A stretch of DNA of 64,000 nt from Hevea brasiliensis (GCF_030052815.1 NC_079496.1:14585100-14649099), one strand, 5' to 3'. Positions 24,146 through 35,035 are shown, counted from the stretch's first letter. The notes: generated by a model not told the origin, from the sequence alone. Made by a program: numbers and translations.

Positions 24146-25488
24146 TATCAGAGGAGACTGACAGACATATACAACAATAACCACATGTACCTTTCATAGG
24201 TGGGTATAGTGCAGTGATAATGATAAAACTGTGATAACAGCATTAGGAGGGTTGATTGATTTTTTTTATGTCATATTCATTTCATGTAATCCTGTATAAA
24301 CATTAAATTGAATGATAATTTTCTTTTTGTATAGGTTTGTCTTTATTGTTGTTTGGACCGATGACACTGATAACTAACGACATCGGTTCAACTTATATAC
24401 AGCAATTACATGTGACTCTCACTCCTAACTATCTTTGGCATCTTCTTTTCTGTCATTATGATCTAATACATATCATAAGAATCTGAATACTCATTGCATC
24501 ATGCTCATCTAGTTTTCTTGATTAATGAAAAGCCTGTCAAGAAAATCGATGGGATTATAATATCTGTACCACCTTAGCAGTACTCCATGTCAGGAAATTA
24601 ATCGCTTATGTTACTCTAATAAATATTAATTTTTATTAATATTTATTAGAGTAATTAATTTAAATTTTATTTTTTTATTTGACTAGATTTTATTGTTTTT
24701 ATGCAAGGATTGGCTAAAAGAACTTCTTGGTGATGAAAAATTTGAGAAAAAATAGAAGTTGAAGGCTAAATGGAGTTTCTAGGTAGTAAATCCTACAACC
24801 AACCCATAAAAATTCTGTGGGAGGAAGAATGGAATGAAATTCATAACAGTAAATGCCACAACCTGCCTTGGGATGGAGCCAGGCGCATAATCTGTCAGTT
24901 GAATGAAAGAAATGCGCACAGCCAACTGGTAAGATGAGAAAAAATGCACGGGCAGATTGTGGAATGTTTTTTTAATGCTTTTCTCCACCGATCAACTCTT
25001 GACAACTAACCAAGAGAGAGAATAGTCCATTTTTGAGTTAGTTAAAGCATCATTTTCTATTTTCACCAGGGGAGTCCTTTGGCCTCCAAACAGTTGAGAA
25101 AACACCATTTTTGAGTTGGAACAAGAATTTAAAAGAGATTTTTTTGAAATATTTGGAGGTTAGAGCAAGGGTCTTTATCAAGCATTGTTGGAGTTCTCTT
25201 CTTTTTCATCTCTTTGTTTATCTTCAATTTTATTCAAATTCCAATTTGTTATTTTAATGTTTGGATTAAATTTTGTTGAGTTTGTGTTGATACTTGATAA
25301 TATGAGTGGCTAAACTTTTAAGCTACGCTTGACTTAATGTTAATTTCAAGATTTTGATTTAATTTTCTTCATTTTGCTATTAGTTATTATATGGTGTTTA
25401 ATGCTTTTGGATATCTTGGCCAAATATTTGAATAATTTTACATTTGTAATCTATTGCTGGGAAATAAGATTAGGAATTTGATTTTAAG
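24146..25488. other. GRAS 3' flank and spacer
   Basis: The 3' UTR probably ends near 24310-24330. A perfect hairpin follows at 24611-24654. A 69-codon minus-strand frame at 24779-24988 looks protein-like in composition (LTDYAPGSIPRQVVAFTV) but I do not recognise it. The remainder is AT-rich. Confidence 0.5.
24611..24654. repeat. Perfect 20-bp inverted repeat with 4-nt loop
   Basis: TTACTCTAATAAATATTAAT, then TTTT, then its exact reverse complement. The arms are perfect. It lies about 465 bp downstream of the GRAS stop codon. Confidence 0.9.
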
Positions 25489-26259
25489 CAAAAGGCTTAT
25501 TGAGACCCTTTAAGTTATGCTAAATAATCACGTAAGTCTTCAAATTATTTCAAAATCTAACTAAGCTCTTCAACTTTTAAAAAGATTAAATAAGTCTTTC
25601 AATTTAAAATAGATCAAATAAACCATTTAGGGTAAATAAATCCTTTAACTTTTAAAAATAAATAAAAAAGATTGAAATATAATTTGTTTCTAATATAAAT
25701 TTAGCTAAGGCCATGTATGAAGATTTTCTAGTGTATGAAGTCTTCATTAACAATTATATATATCTGATTTGCAATATATTAGTGAATATCTGCTGCATCC
25801 TAGAACAAATTGATAAGTTATTCTTTATTGAATATTTCAAGAAGTTTCTCTATATGAACTATGATGAAATAATGAACCCATAGTGAAGCTTCTTGAATCA
25901 TTAGGCAAAAAACTACTTATTAATTTATTTCCTAATGCAACAGATGTTTATTAGGATGTTACAAATTAAATGCGTAGGATTGTTAATGAGGATTTTATGT
26001 ACTAGAAGATTTTTGTGCACGACTTTGATTGGATTTATATTAGAATCAAATTATAGTTTAATTTTTTTTATATATTTTTAAAAATTAAAGGACTTATTTA
26101 TCTTCAAAATAGTGAATGACTTATTTGATCTATTTTTCAAATTTAAAGGATTTATTTGATATTTTTTTTTAAAAAATTGAGAGTTTGTTTGAACTCTGAA
26201 ATACTTTAAAGACTTATATAACTATTGACCTATATTTTAAGGCCAAAATAAGCCTTTTG
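25489..26259. mobile_element. Foldback / long-TIR element, 771 bp
   Basis: The outer ends CAAAAGGCTTATT and AATAAGCCTTTTG are inverted. Imperfect inverted similarity continues inward for about 270 bp on each side, including matching AGATCAAATAA and TCATTAACAAT stretches, leaving only about 220 bp of loop. Flanking TTGATTTTA and TTGATTTAA, two bases outside the ends, may be a 9-bp target duplication of Mutator type. No coding capacity. Confidence 0.7.
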
Positions 26260-26735
26260 TCTTGATTTAATGGCAACTATCATAGGTTTTTAACTAGAGT
26301 GGGAACTAAGGTTAATCCTATGCGATTTTTGAAAAATAATTTTATATCTAAATACTCTAATTGATAGATTATATCTCTCTATTAGGAAAAAAAGTGTTAA
26401 TTCATTAATTATAACATTTGTTAATATCCAGAAGAGATTATTAAATATCTTGAATTATTAACCCTTGCAAGAGTAATTAAATTTAATCATTAGACAAGAT
26501 TGATTGAAATTAATTATTGGGTAAAGTGAAACTAACATCCTAACACTCTCTTAATTGGTTTTACTTGTAATTTTTATTTTGTTAATTAATTAATTTTCAA
26601 TTGAAGTTGATTTTATTTTTATTTTATTTAATTTCTATTTTGAATCACTTTTAATTTCTTGAAGTCAATCCAATTCCATCATCTAGATATTAGTAAAAAT
26701 AACACATATTTTGATACTTAAACACAATTTTTATG
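26260..26735. other. AT-rich spacer
   Basis: Between the foldback element and the copia target duplication. No feature seen. Confidence 0.5.
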
Positions 26736-26740
26736 GAAAC

Positions 26741-27109
26741 GGTTAGAGTTCAAGTCCAATTAGAATTAGAAAGTATAATTAGTTTAGAAAGTATAATTAG
26801 TTTAGGAAATTTAATAGAATTTAAATTATAAAGTTTAATAATTAGAGTCCTAAAAGGACTTGGTTTTAATGGCCTATATATATGTGTGTAGTTGGTTGGC
26901 CATTATATGGAATGCATTGTAGAGAGCTCACAAAGTGGAAATGTGTGTTGAATTTCGTGAGTTTTATTTGAGTGATTTTGAGTGTGAAAAAAATAATAAG
27001 TAGTTGTAATTATTTTTTCTTAATAGTGAATTTGTTGGTGGAGTAAGTTTATGCCAAACCACGTTAAATTTTGTGTTCTTTATTTTGTGTGGGTATGATT
27101 TACATAACA
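26741..27109 (+). repeat. Copia left LTR
   Basis: 369 bp, starting GGTTAGAG (TG expected) and ending TTTACATAACA. It matches the two halves of the right LTR along its length, except for an extra AGTATAATTAGTTTAGAA duplication near 26771-26807. Confidence 0.8.
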
Positions 27110-27455
27110 AGTGGTATCAGAGCTATGGTTCAAGATGTCAAAGATCGCAAGTACAAAATTTGAGATGGAGCCGTTCGATAAGAAAAAATAATTTCAGTTT
27201 ATGGTAAAACACTGTGAAGTATGTCCTTGTATAGTAAGAATTAATTAAAGCATTGAACGAGAAACAACCAGCTACCATGAAAGATGATGATTGGAGGAGC
27301 TTCAACAAAGGATTGTGAGTATAATTAGATTAACGTTAGCCCCAGATGTGAAGTACAATGTCTTGGAGGAGACTTCGCCAGTTGTTTTGTGGAAGAAATT
27401 GGAGAGTCTGTACATGTTAAAATCATTCACAAATCATTTGTACTAGAAAAAAGAG

Positions 27456-28108
27456 TTGTACCAACTCAGAATAGATGAAGGTACTGATGTGAGGGATCAC
27501 CTTAGTATTTTTAATAAATTAATTACTCAATTGGCTTGTGTTGGTGTGAAGATTGATGAAAAAGATAAAGCCCTCTTGCTTTTAACCTCTATCCCACAGT
27601 CTTATAAAAACTTGGTGACAGCCCTAACAGTTAGGAAGGAGACTTTGAAGTTGAAGGAGGTTGTCGCAGTTATCTTGGATGATGAGAAGTTCAAGAAGAC
27701 AAGTGATATCAATGAAGGTGGAGCTTTTATTACTGGTTCTAGTCATGGTAGAAGCAATTCACGTGGAAAGAATTGGAGAAAGAATAGTAGATCGAGCTTG
27801 AGACCAAGGTAGACCTTGAAGATAGAGAATACTATTACTGTCATGAGAAGGATTATATTTAATACCATTATATAAAGATGAAGGATCATACAGAGTTTAA
27901 ACAATTCAAGAAGAGTCATGGAAAAGAAAAAGAAGGAACTGCTACAATTGCAATGGATGATGGTGTTATGGTGAATATTTTGAGTGTGGATAATGATAAG
28001 GAAACGACAAAAGATCCATTACAAGATGAGTGGTTAATGGATTCTGCTTGTCCATTCCATATTTGCTTAAAGAAGGAGTGGTTTGATGTAATTGATGAGA
28101 AGGAATGA
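27456..28108 (+). pseudogene. Copia gag-protease remnant
   Basis: Frames at 27456-27812 and 27878-28108 are pieces of one gag-pol polyprotein separated by stops. The first carries the gag segment with LLLTSIPQSYKNLVTAL and LKLKEVVAVILDDE. The second ends in WLMDSACPFHICLKKEWF, the start of a copia aspartic protease, with alanine where the family has DSG. Upstream gag sequence from about 27160 is also recognisable but broken. The remaining pol is missing. Not functional. Confidence 0.75.
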
Positions 28109-28510
28109 GAAAAAGTGAAGCTAGCCAATGGAAACAAAATGGAAGTTAAAAATGTTAGAAGAGTGAAGATCAAGCTGCATAGTGATTGAGTAAAAGTGTT
28201 TAATGAAGTGAGGTATATTCCTAAATTTAAAAGGAACTTAATTTCCTTGGGTAAGTTGGATTCTTTAGGTTATGAGTTTTCGATTCATTGTGAAGTCATG
28301 AGAGTTAGCTGAGGTGCTTTTGTGATAATGAAGGATGAGAAGATTGGTACAAAGAATCTCTAAAAATTGAAAGGAAGCACATTGATTGAAAGAATGCAAG
28401 TAGAAGCAAGAGACAACATCAACAATCAAAAGTACAAGGAAGTATCCAAGAGAAAATTAACTTTTGTAGAAATTGTGAAGACTAATTCCATTTTACTTGG
28501 AGGTGAAGAT

Positions 28511-28742
28511 TGCTAGAATCCAAGTCCAATTGGAATTAGGAAGTATAATTAGCTTAAAAAGTTTAGTAGAGATTAAATTATAAAGTTTAATAATTAAAGT
28601 CCTAAAAGGACTAGGTTTTAATAGACTATATACATGTGTATAGTTGGTTTTAATTAGTTGGTTGGCTAATAATTAGAGAGCTCACAAAGTGTAAAGGTGT
28701 GCTGAATTCCATGAGTTTTATTTCAATGATTTTGAAGGTGAG
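28511..28742 (+). repeat. Copia right LTR, 5' part
   Basis: Matches the left LTR from its first bases to the AGTGTGAAAA position and stops abruptly at the GTGAG target site of the nested insertion. Confidence 0.8.
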
Positions 28743-29336
28743 TGTCGACACCATATTTTGGCCAATCACTGAAGTCAAAGGACTTTAAAATCGACTCCCA
28801 GCCGACGTCCTTCAATCACAAATGACTTTTCCAAACACATCGATTGCTCGATCATGAAATAAACCGATCCCACACTTAGTTAATTGTTTTCCGATCTCTT
28901 ATCAGAGGAGTTCGAACCAATGTCAGATCTCCAAACCATCCAGTCCCGCTTCCGATCTCTTCTTACAAATATTGTGGAACCTCATTTGGCTAATGTCAAG
29001 ATCGGGTTCTCACTTGAATGCCACAGATATTAAAGTGAAGTTAAGGTCTCTATCCGGTCTAATGATGATCCCTATCTTTAGAATTCAAATCAATGTCCAA
29101 TCTTTCCAATTCTAATGTTTTAAAGTCTTACCCGGTGTTTGGTCGTGGCTTAGTCCGATCTCAAGCTTATGTATAATGTTTTTCCGATCTTTTATACTTA
29201 GGTTAATGGTTGCTTTTAAGTTTACTGTCCAACACGTTCAAAACAATTAAGTACTCATACAATTTGGACACTTTCCGATCTCATCAAGAAATTGAACAAA
29301 AAGGACTTCATTTCATCTCAAAATAAAATTTACAAG

Positions 29337-31191
29337 TCATTCGGCTGGAGGGTCTCCCCCAGCCTGTTCTCCAGGTACATCGTTGTTTCTCTCACTTTCT
29401 CTCTCTCTCTCGGGCTCCTCCTCGCTACCCTCTTCATCCCTAGGAGCAAGATCAACCATCCAGGAGAAGTCTTCCCCAGGATAACGCCTTTCAAGTTCGG
29501 CCAGAAGATCGCCATGTGCATTCACATAAGCGCCAGCTTCCCTTGTTACGGCCTCCTCTTCTTTCACTTTGAGCTCCTCAGTGAGGCGAGCAACATCGGT
29601 AGTTTGGCAGGCCCGAGCTTCTTCTAGTTCATGCTTCAGTTCGGCTATCTTGTCCTCATAAGATTTTGTCCGACCCTCAATCTCGGTGATATAGTCTTGA
29701 GTGGATGAAAGTTGGGCTCGGGCAGAAGCGGCGTCCTGGACCGCCTTCAGAATTTCCTGCCTCAGGAGGTGAGCCTTTTCCCTGATTATGTGTTGGTTCA
29801 CCAGGCTCTCCATGCTCAAGCTCATCGTCTGAGCCAAGAGATTATCAAGGCTATCCGGGGTCAGCCTGTTCCGATCATCCTGAAGGCATATGGTGGCACT
29901 CAGAATTTTGGCCAAGCCCATATTCCCCCGAACTGAGCGGTTCTTCTTGAGAGAGTGAATGAGGATCTGGGCGCCACGAGAAAGGGGCCTTACAGTAGGT
30001 TGAGAAGATCCTCCCTCGGCACTCGAGGAAATAGGCAGAGGTGGCGGTTCTTCCTGTCGAGGAGGGGAAGGAGCGATCTCCACCTCTGGGATCGGTTGTT
30101 CTGAAGGTCGGGACGAAGAGCCAGATACTTCTCCCGAATCTCGCCTTGGCGTCTGGGATGCCGCGGCGATCTTTATTTCTCACACCTTTCAGGAGACCTC
30201 TCTTTTTCACTTGCGACTCTCCTTTGCGCTTTCGCCTCCAGCCATTCCTGCACGGAAAAACAAGTTAGTGAGATCACCTGAGTCAGGAGGCTAAAGGTTT
30301 AGATTATACCGATCCCGGGTCTGAGGTCAGAGAGCTATAGTTCATAATCTTCATTGGCGATCACCCTCGTAAGCCACCATCTCAGTTCGGCCATTACGAC
30401 ATATGAGCAAGAATACTTTTGGGTGGCCGCCTACTCCTTCAATTCCTTTACCATGGCGTCCTCGTTTCTATTCCAAGTGACCTTTTTTGGAGCCAAGGGG
30501 ACCAGGTATTGCTAGCTGCATGGGAAACCTTCGAAGCCATTCGGGATCTTGTTCCTCAATATAAAGAACTGGTTCTTCTAGTTCTTCAGTGAAGAGGAGA
30601 GATCGGTAAAAAGCCCACAGTGCGGCTTGGCTTGGAAGAACCAGTACTCGTCATCCTTCTGGCGAGAAAGTCTATGCAACTCAGCAAAACCTTCGCTGTA
30701 GGCTCGAGCTTCTTGGCCCGGCATAAGCCTCTAAAAGCCACCAGAATCCGCCAAGAGTTCGGATGCACTTGGGCTACACAATCATGGTGGAACTTCAGAA
30801 CGGCCTTAAATAAGTCGTCAAGCAGGAACCAAAGCCCGGCTTTTAATTGCTCTTCATACACCATGATCGCGTCATTTTCTTCAAAAAAGTGATCGGCTCA
30901 GAGATCGCCATGGCATCTGATAAGCTCGTAAGAGTCAGTCCGAAAGTTGTACTCTTGACTAATGGACTGCAGATCGGTTTCCTGGAGAATCGATGGCAAC
31001 TCATCCACGGGAAGATTTTCTTTCCCCGAAGTAGAGGCCTGTTTGGATTGAGCCACCCGACCGCAAGCTGGGATGGAGGTTGCAGAAGGTCCAGGTCGCC
31101 CACTTGGCCTAATTATCTCAACTTCGTCCGATGTCCATGAGATGTGAACAGAAGGCGGACTAGCAGCTCTCTGACCCTTGGCGCCACTCAT
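29337..31191 (-). pseudogene. Antisense ORF of Tat-type gypsy element (PF04195-like), two exons, decayed
   Basis: Predicted exon 1 is 30310-31191 (ATG at 31191, MSGAKGQRAAS) and exon 2 is 29337-30247, joined by a 62-bp intron (GATCG|GTATAAT to GTGCAG). Exon 1 contains the block VHPNSWRILVAFRGLC typical of the putative gypsy-type transposon family. Exon 2 encodes RGAQILIHSLKKNRSVRGNM, then a coiled coil rich in E/K/R, and the acidic tail EDFSWMVDLAP...GGDPPAE. Damage: an in-frame TGA at 30898-30900 (probably from CGA), a frame change near 30690, and further stops at 30440-30580. In Tat elements such ORFs lie antisense between pol and the 3' LTR. Function is unknown. A minus-strand TATA box lies 158 bp upstream. 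Confidence 0.65.
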
Positions 31192-31348
31192 TTTCACAGA
31201 AAACGAAAGAAATTAACTGAGAAAAGAATCAAAGACCTTACCGGAATGTGATCGGTGCCGGGAAACTTGAGAACACGAGAGGAAACGTTGAGAGTGCTAA
31301 GGAAAGTTTTGAAAATGACATGAGGAAATGACTGACTCACTTCACCCC

Positions 31349-31356
31349 TATTTATA
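31349..31356 (-). promoter_or_regulatory. TATA box for the antisense ORF
   Basis: Minus strand reads TAGTATAAATAGGGG; the core TATAAATA is 158 bp upstream of the ATG at 31191. The spacing fits an own promoter for the antisense gene. Confidence 0.5.
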
Positions 31357-31990
31357 CTAGTCTGGGCATTAAATGCTCACGAAGTCCCAAGCGACGCATC
31401 GGTCAGTGGAATCGGTTTGCTTCCTCAACACGTCGCAAGAAGATTCTAAAAACATAATAAAAATTCAAACAAATGAGATCGACTTACTAAAGTCAATTTT
31501 CAAACTCAAGGATCGGCAAATAGCGACCAGATTGGATGCACTTATCAGAGATCGGAAAATAAATAGTGCGATAATGAAACAAGATGTTTAAATAAAATTT
31601 CATTTCATTTCAAAAGATCGGATTACATCAGTTGGGTGATCTCAAAAGATCGGATTACTTCAGTTGGGCGATCTCTAAAGATCAGCACTACATCTCACCT
31701 AGTAACGGCCTATGTCAAAGCCTAGTCTTGTGGCTAAATCAAAAAATGTGTTTGATCAGAAAGCTGGCCACAAGTATTGGATAGATGTGCAGCTCAAATA
31801 GGGTGACTATGACTCTCATGATAGTGAGTAGAGTCATCGTCGATGTCATCGACCAGAACCGAGCTGCAGTCGGGATGCCCTATGTGGTGAGGGGCCAAAT
31901 GAACTTCAAAAGGTAGTCATCGACATTAAGATTGAAATTAACAGTCCTCCCGCCCGAGATCGGTTCACCGATTATCGCGGTAGACCGATT

Positions 31991-32152
31991 CTAGATCGGC
32001 ACGATCGTCACTTTCGATCTTGATTGGTAAATTAGCCCGGTTCCCTCACTATCATCGGATGTTGTCCTCATGGTTCTTCGATCACCGGGATCATAAATTT
32101 TCAGGTGAAGGGCAAAGAAAATAGTCAGAAAAAGATCAAAAGTAGTCACCAT
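31991..32152 (-). CDS. Small antisense ORF, 53 residues, unknown
   Basis: ATG at 32152, stop at 31991. The N-terminus (MVTTFDLFLTIFFALHL) is hydrophobic, the remainder polar. A TATA-like box on the same strand lies about 92 bp upstream at 32244-32251. I recognise no family; it could be the first exon of a longer gene or chance. Codon content is no guide at this length. Confidence 0.3.
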   Translation of the reverse strand: MVTTFDLFLTIFFALHLKIYDPGDRRTMRTTSDDSEGTGLIYQSRSKVTIVPI

Positions 32153-32243
32153 AGTCAGAATTGTTACTGGAGAAGCTAGAACGGGAGAAATGGAGAAATG
32201 AAAGGAGGAGAAGTGAAGTGTGAAGGAACTTTCTAGCTGGTGC

Positions 32244-32251
32244 ATATATAT
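32244..32251 (-). promoter_or_regulatory. Second minus-strand TATA-like box
   Basis: Minus strand GGCCCTATATATATGCACC. It stands ahead of the 53-residue ORF. A matching GAGCATTT-type sequence (GCATTTAATG at 31367, GCATTTATTG at 32262 on the plus strand) near both minus-strand boxes suggests two related promoters. Confidence 0.4.
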
Positions 32252-32899
32252 AGGGCCTGAGCATTTATTGCATACAGAAACCGAAGCGGATGCATCGGTA
32301 ACCGAAGAATTAATTGCTTTGACTAAGGTAGGTCAGATAAAGAGGAAAAATCTAGAATGGGAGAGATCGGGAAGCGATGAGGGTACCCGATATGAGAAAG
32401 ATCGGAAAAGGAGAGGATCATAATAGAGAGATCGGAAGGAATAGAGATCAGAAAGCACGAAGAGGATAAAATGACTTCCAATCGACTCTCTTCATAATCA
32501 GTGCTGAGTTAGTTAAAGTGTTGCAGGTGGATCAAATCTTCACTACACGCCTCATCTGCAGAAAAGCCCACCAAGCTGACAGTCGCCAAAACAGTTACGA
32601 CAGTCCCGTACATCTCAATCTCCACCATTGATCATACTTGTAAGGATGAACCCGGAGCCCTTGGATCAAAAAGCAGACGACAGGTTCGGCTCTTTTCACT
32701 CCTAGCCCTCGGATCCATCTTGTAAGGCAAGACCCTGAGCCGTTGGATTAAGAAGAGAAAGGACGGATATTCTGAATAGGATCCCAGCCGTCCATTTTGA
32801 TTCTCTTTAATTCTCAGATATCAGATTATGTCCTTTTGAATCCAAACCTTCCGTCTCCCCAGGAGAGATCCTGACTCTTTATTAGGAGCACCCGTTCCC

Positions 32900-32907
32900 T
32901 ATAAATA
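32900..32907 (+). promoter_or_regulatory. Plus-strand LTR-type TATA box
   Basis: CCCTATAAATACTTGCATGC. It is followed about 30 bp on by an A/G-rich leader and, further down, by several donor-like sites (GTCGGGTAAGT near 33210, CACAGGTAAGT near 33300). This fits U3/R/U5 of an LTR read on the plus strand. Confidence 0.5.
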
Positions 32908-33902
32908 CTTGCATGCAATACTGTAGAAGGGACGGACGAAAAAAGGTGGTGGTGATTATAGTGGAAAGACTCTGAAATTTAATTCAGTCTTGCTACTTTG
33001 TCATTTTAAGCTTTCAAGAAACTTTAGAAACCAGTTTTCTTAAGTATTTTCATTGAAGGAGTTCTGAACCCTGAAATCTCCATTTTCAATGCCTGTTCAT
33101 TGCTCCGAATGGCCATTTTCTTTACTCAGTTTCATTCCCACCTCCCCGATATCGGTATATTATTCTCCTCATTCAACTTCATTCTGACCTGGTTCCTGCT
33201 ACGTCGGGTAAGTTTTAGTCTTTTGGCCGTCGGTTTCCATCTCCACAAGGCTTGTGGATACCAGAGTCAGCTCAATAGCCTCAACCTCCCACAGGTAAGT
33301 GTCTAGACTGTCATTTTGCCGAATGCTCGTGTTTCATTTTATCTGTTTTTATTCTTGAAATTTCCATTATGTTCAATCACATTAAAAATCCCAACGTAGA
33401 TTATTTAGGCCGATGGTTATTTCCTAAGTCTACTTCTTTTTTTCACTCGTAAACTTTATTTAATTCTTCTTAGTTTTCATTTCCTTCGAAAGTAGGTGTC
33501 CTGGTTGTGGGCAACTCGTAGGTAACTTAAAAGATATTGGTAGAAGTATCTTAACGTGAAAGTTTTTTTTTTCGAACAAATAAAAATAATAAAAGGTCAA
33601 ATAGTAAGTCAGAGGAATAAGTTACAAGGTCAGGCTACGAAATGAGCCCAGGAGATAACATAATAGAGTGGAATCGAGATAAGATCGGGTCCCAGACTAA
33701 TAACCAAAAGAGATCGGATATCGCCAGCCAAAGAGTTCTGACAAGGCGATCGCTTAGGAGATCGGCGAAAAGTTCGGTCTTGTATCCACCCTCTAGTTAT
33801 AAGGCATTAGTGGGTTAAGAAAAGCTTTGTATGGGTTTCTGGCACCTTCAGGTGCCAGAATCCTTAGTTCAAGGTCCTTACGATATGCGATCATAACAAA
33901 CA

Positions 33903-34500
33903 CTCTAAGAGATCGGGGGAGAGTTTTTACCCGATTCTCATTTAAATAAAACATGGAGATCGGAGGAGAGTTCTTATCCGAGATCCTTCACTTAAAATTT
34001 TAAACTAAACACTTTAAGAGATCGGGTCTGATTCTCATTTAAATAAAAACATGGAGATCGGAGGAGAGTTTTTATCCAAGATCCTTCACTTAAAATTTTA
34101 AACTAAACACTTTAAGAGATCGGGGAAGAGTTCTTACCTGATTCTCATTTAAATAAAACATGGAGATCAGAGGAGAGTTCTTATCCGAGATCCTTCGCTC
34201 AAAATTTTAAACCGAAGACTTTAAGAGATCGGGGGAGAGTTCTTACCTGATTCTCATTTAAATAAAAATACGGAGATCGGAGGAGAGTTCTTATTTGAGA
34301 GCCTCCACTAAAAAAACTTTAAACCAAATACTTTAAGAGATCGGGGGAGAGTTCTTACTCGATTCTCAGCCAAAATCTTAATAAAATATGTGGAGATCAG
34401 AGGAGAGTTCTTATTCGAAATCTCCCTCCCGCTTAAAACTCTAAAAACGTACCTAGAGATCGATAGAAACTTCTTATCCGAGCTCTCTTAACAAAATAAC
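33903..34500 (+). repeat. Tandem array, about 110-bp units, 5.5 copies
   Basis: Units start at about 33903, 34012, 34110, 34219, 34331 and 34452 with CTTTAAGAGATCGGGGGAGA. Each contains TGATTCTCATTTAAATAAAA, then GGAGATCGGAGGAGAGTTC. Copies differ by point changes and short indels. The array is in the 3' part of the insertion. Confidence 0.85.
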
Positions 34501-34914
34501 ACGACTCCAATACACAAGATAACTTTACTCGATACCTATTCACTAAAGGGCCATCTCGTGAACTCGTGTTTTTGGGCAATCAAAAATAAGTGAAATATCA
34601 AATATTCCTTTATGTCGCACAAAGGATTAACATCATCACTATCCCGACCCTCTAATTATCTTTTTAACTTATGAAAAGCATAACATTAAATCTGATTACC
34701 CTCGTTGAGGGACGAGGTGGGGTGCCTAACACCTTCCCCACCCGTTTACGGACCCCGAACCTAGAATCTCTGTTTTCGAAGTGGTTGCTTTTTAATTTAC
34801 CTTCACAAATGGTTTTTTTTAATTTCTCTCAAAATTAAAGTGGCGACTCCTCACTTTTCCCACTTCGGTGAAGAGCTTCATCGAGGCAACCGCAAATTAC
34901 CTTGCGACGGTGAG

Positions 34915-35035
34915 AAAAATAATTAGTAGTTGTAATTATTTTTTCTTAATAGTGAATTTGTTAGTGCAGTATGCTTACGGAGAACTACGTTAAATTTTGT
35001 GTTCTTTATTTTGTGTGAGTGTGATTTACATAACA
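34915..35035 (+). repeat. Copia right LTR, 3' part
   Basis: Continues from AAAAATAATTAGTAGTTGTA to TTTACATAACA, parallel to the end of the left LTR. Confidence 0.8.

Larger units (their letters stand above)
28743..34909 (+). mobile_element. 6.17-kb insertion in the copia LTR, Tat/Retand-like gypsy; solo LTR or deletion derivative
   Basis: Flanked on both sides by GTGAG (28738-28742 and 34910-34914; GGTGAG also fits), and removing it restores a continuous copia LTR. It begins TGTCGACACC and ends TTGCGACG after a TGGCGACTCC-rich tail. It carries the PF04195-like antisense ORF known from Tat-lineage gypsy elements, a second small antisense ORF, a plus-strand TATA box at 32900, a tandem array at 33903-34500, and the frequent motif GATCGG. 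No gag, protease, reverse transcriptase or integrase was found, and I found no repeated end sequence that would define two LTRs. The two readings are one very long solo LTR containing antisense genes, or an element whose coding core was deleted. Confidence 0.7.
26741..35035 (+). mobile_element. Ty1-copia element, internally deleted and interrupted
   Basis: The left LTR is 26741-27109. Directly after it, TGGTATCAGAGC (27112-27123) is the initiator-tRNA-Met primer-binding site typical of copia elements. The right LTR starts at 28511 (TGCTAGAATCC) after a purine-rich stretch, is broken at 28742, and resumes at 34915-35035. The flanking 5-mers GAAAC (26736-26740) and GAGAC (35036-35040) are a target duplication with one transition. 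The internal region is only about 1.4 kb: gag remnants and the start of protease. Integrase, reverse transcriptase and RNase H are absent, so the element is not autonomous. Confidence 0.85.

Noticed and set aside
33100..33306. 68-codon frame in the nested insertion
   Set aside because: Lies in the presumed R/U5 part with donor-like sites; no motif.
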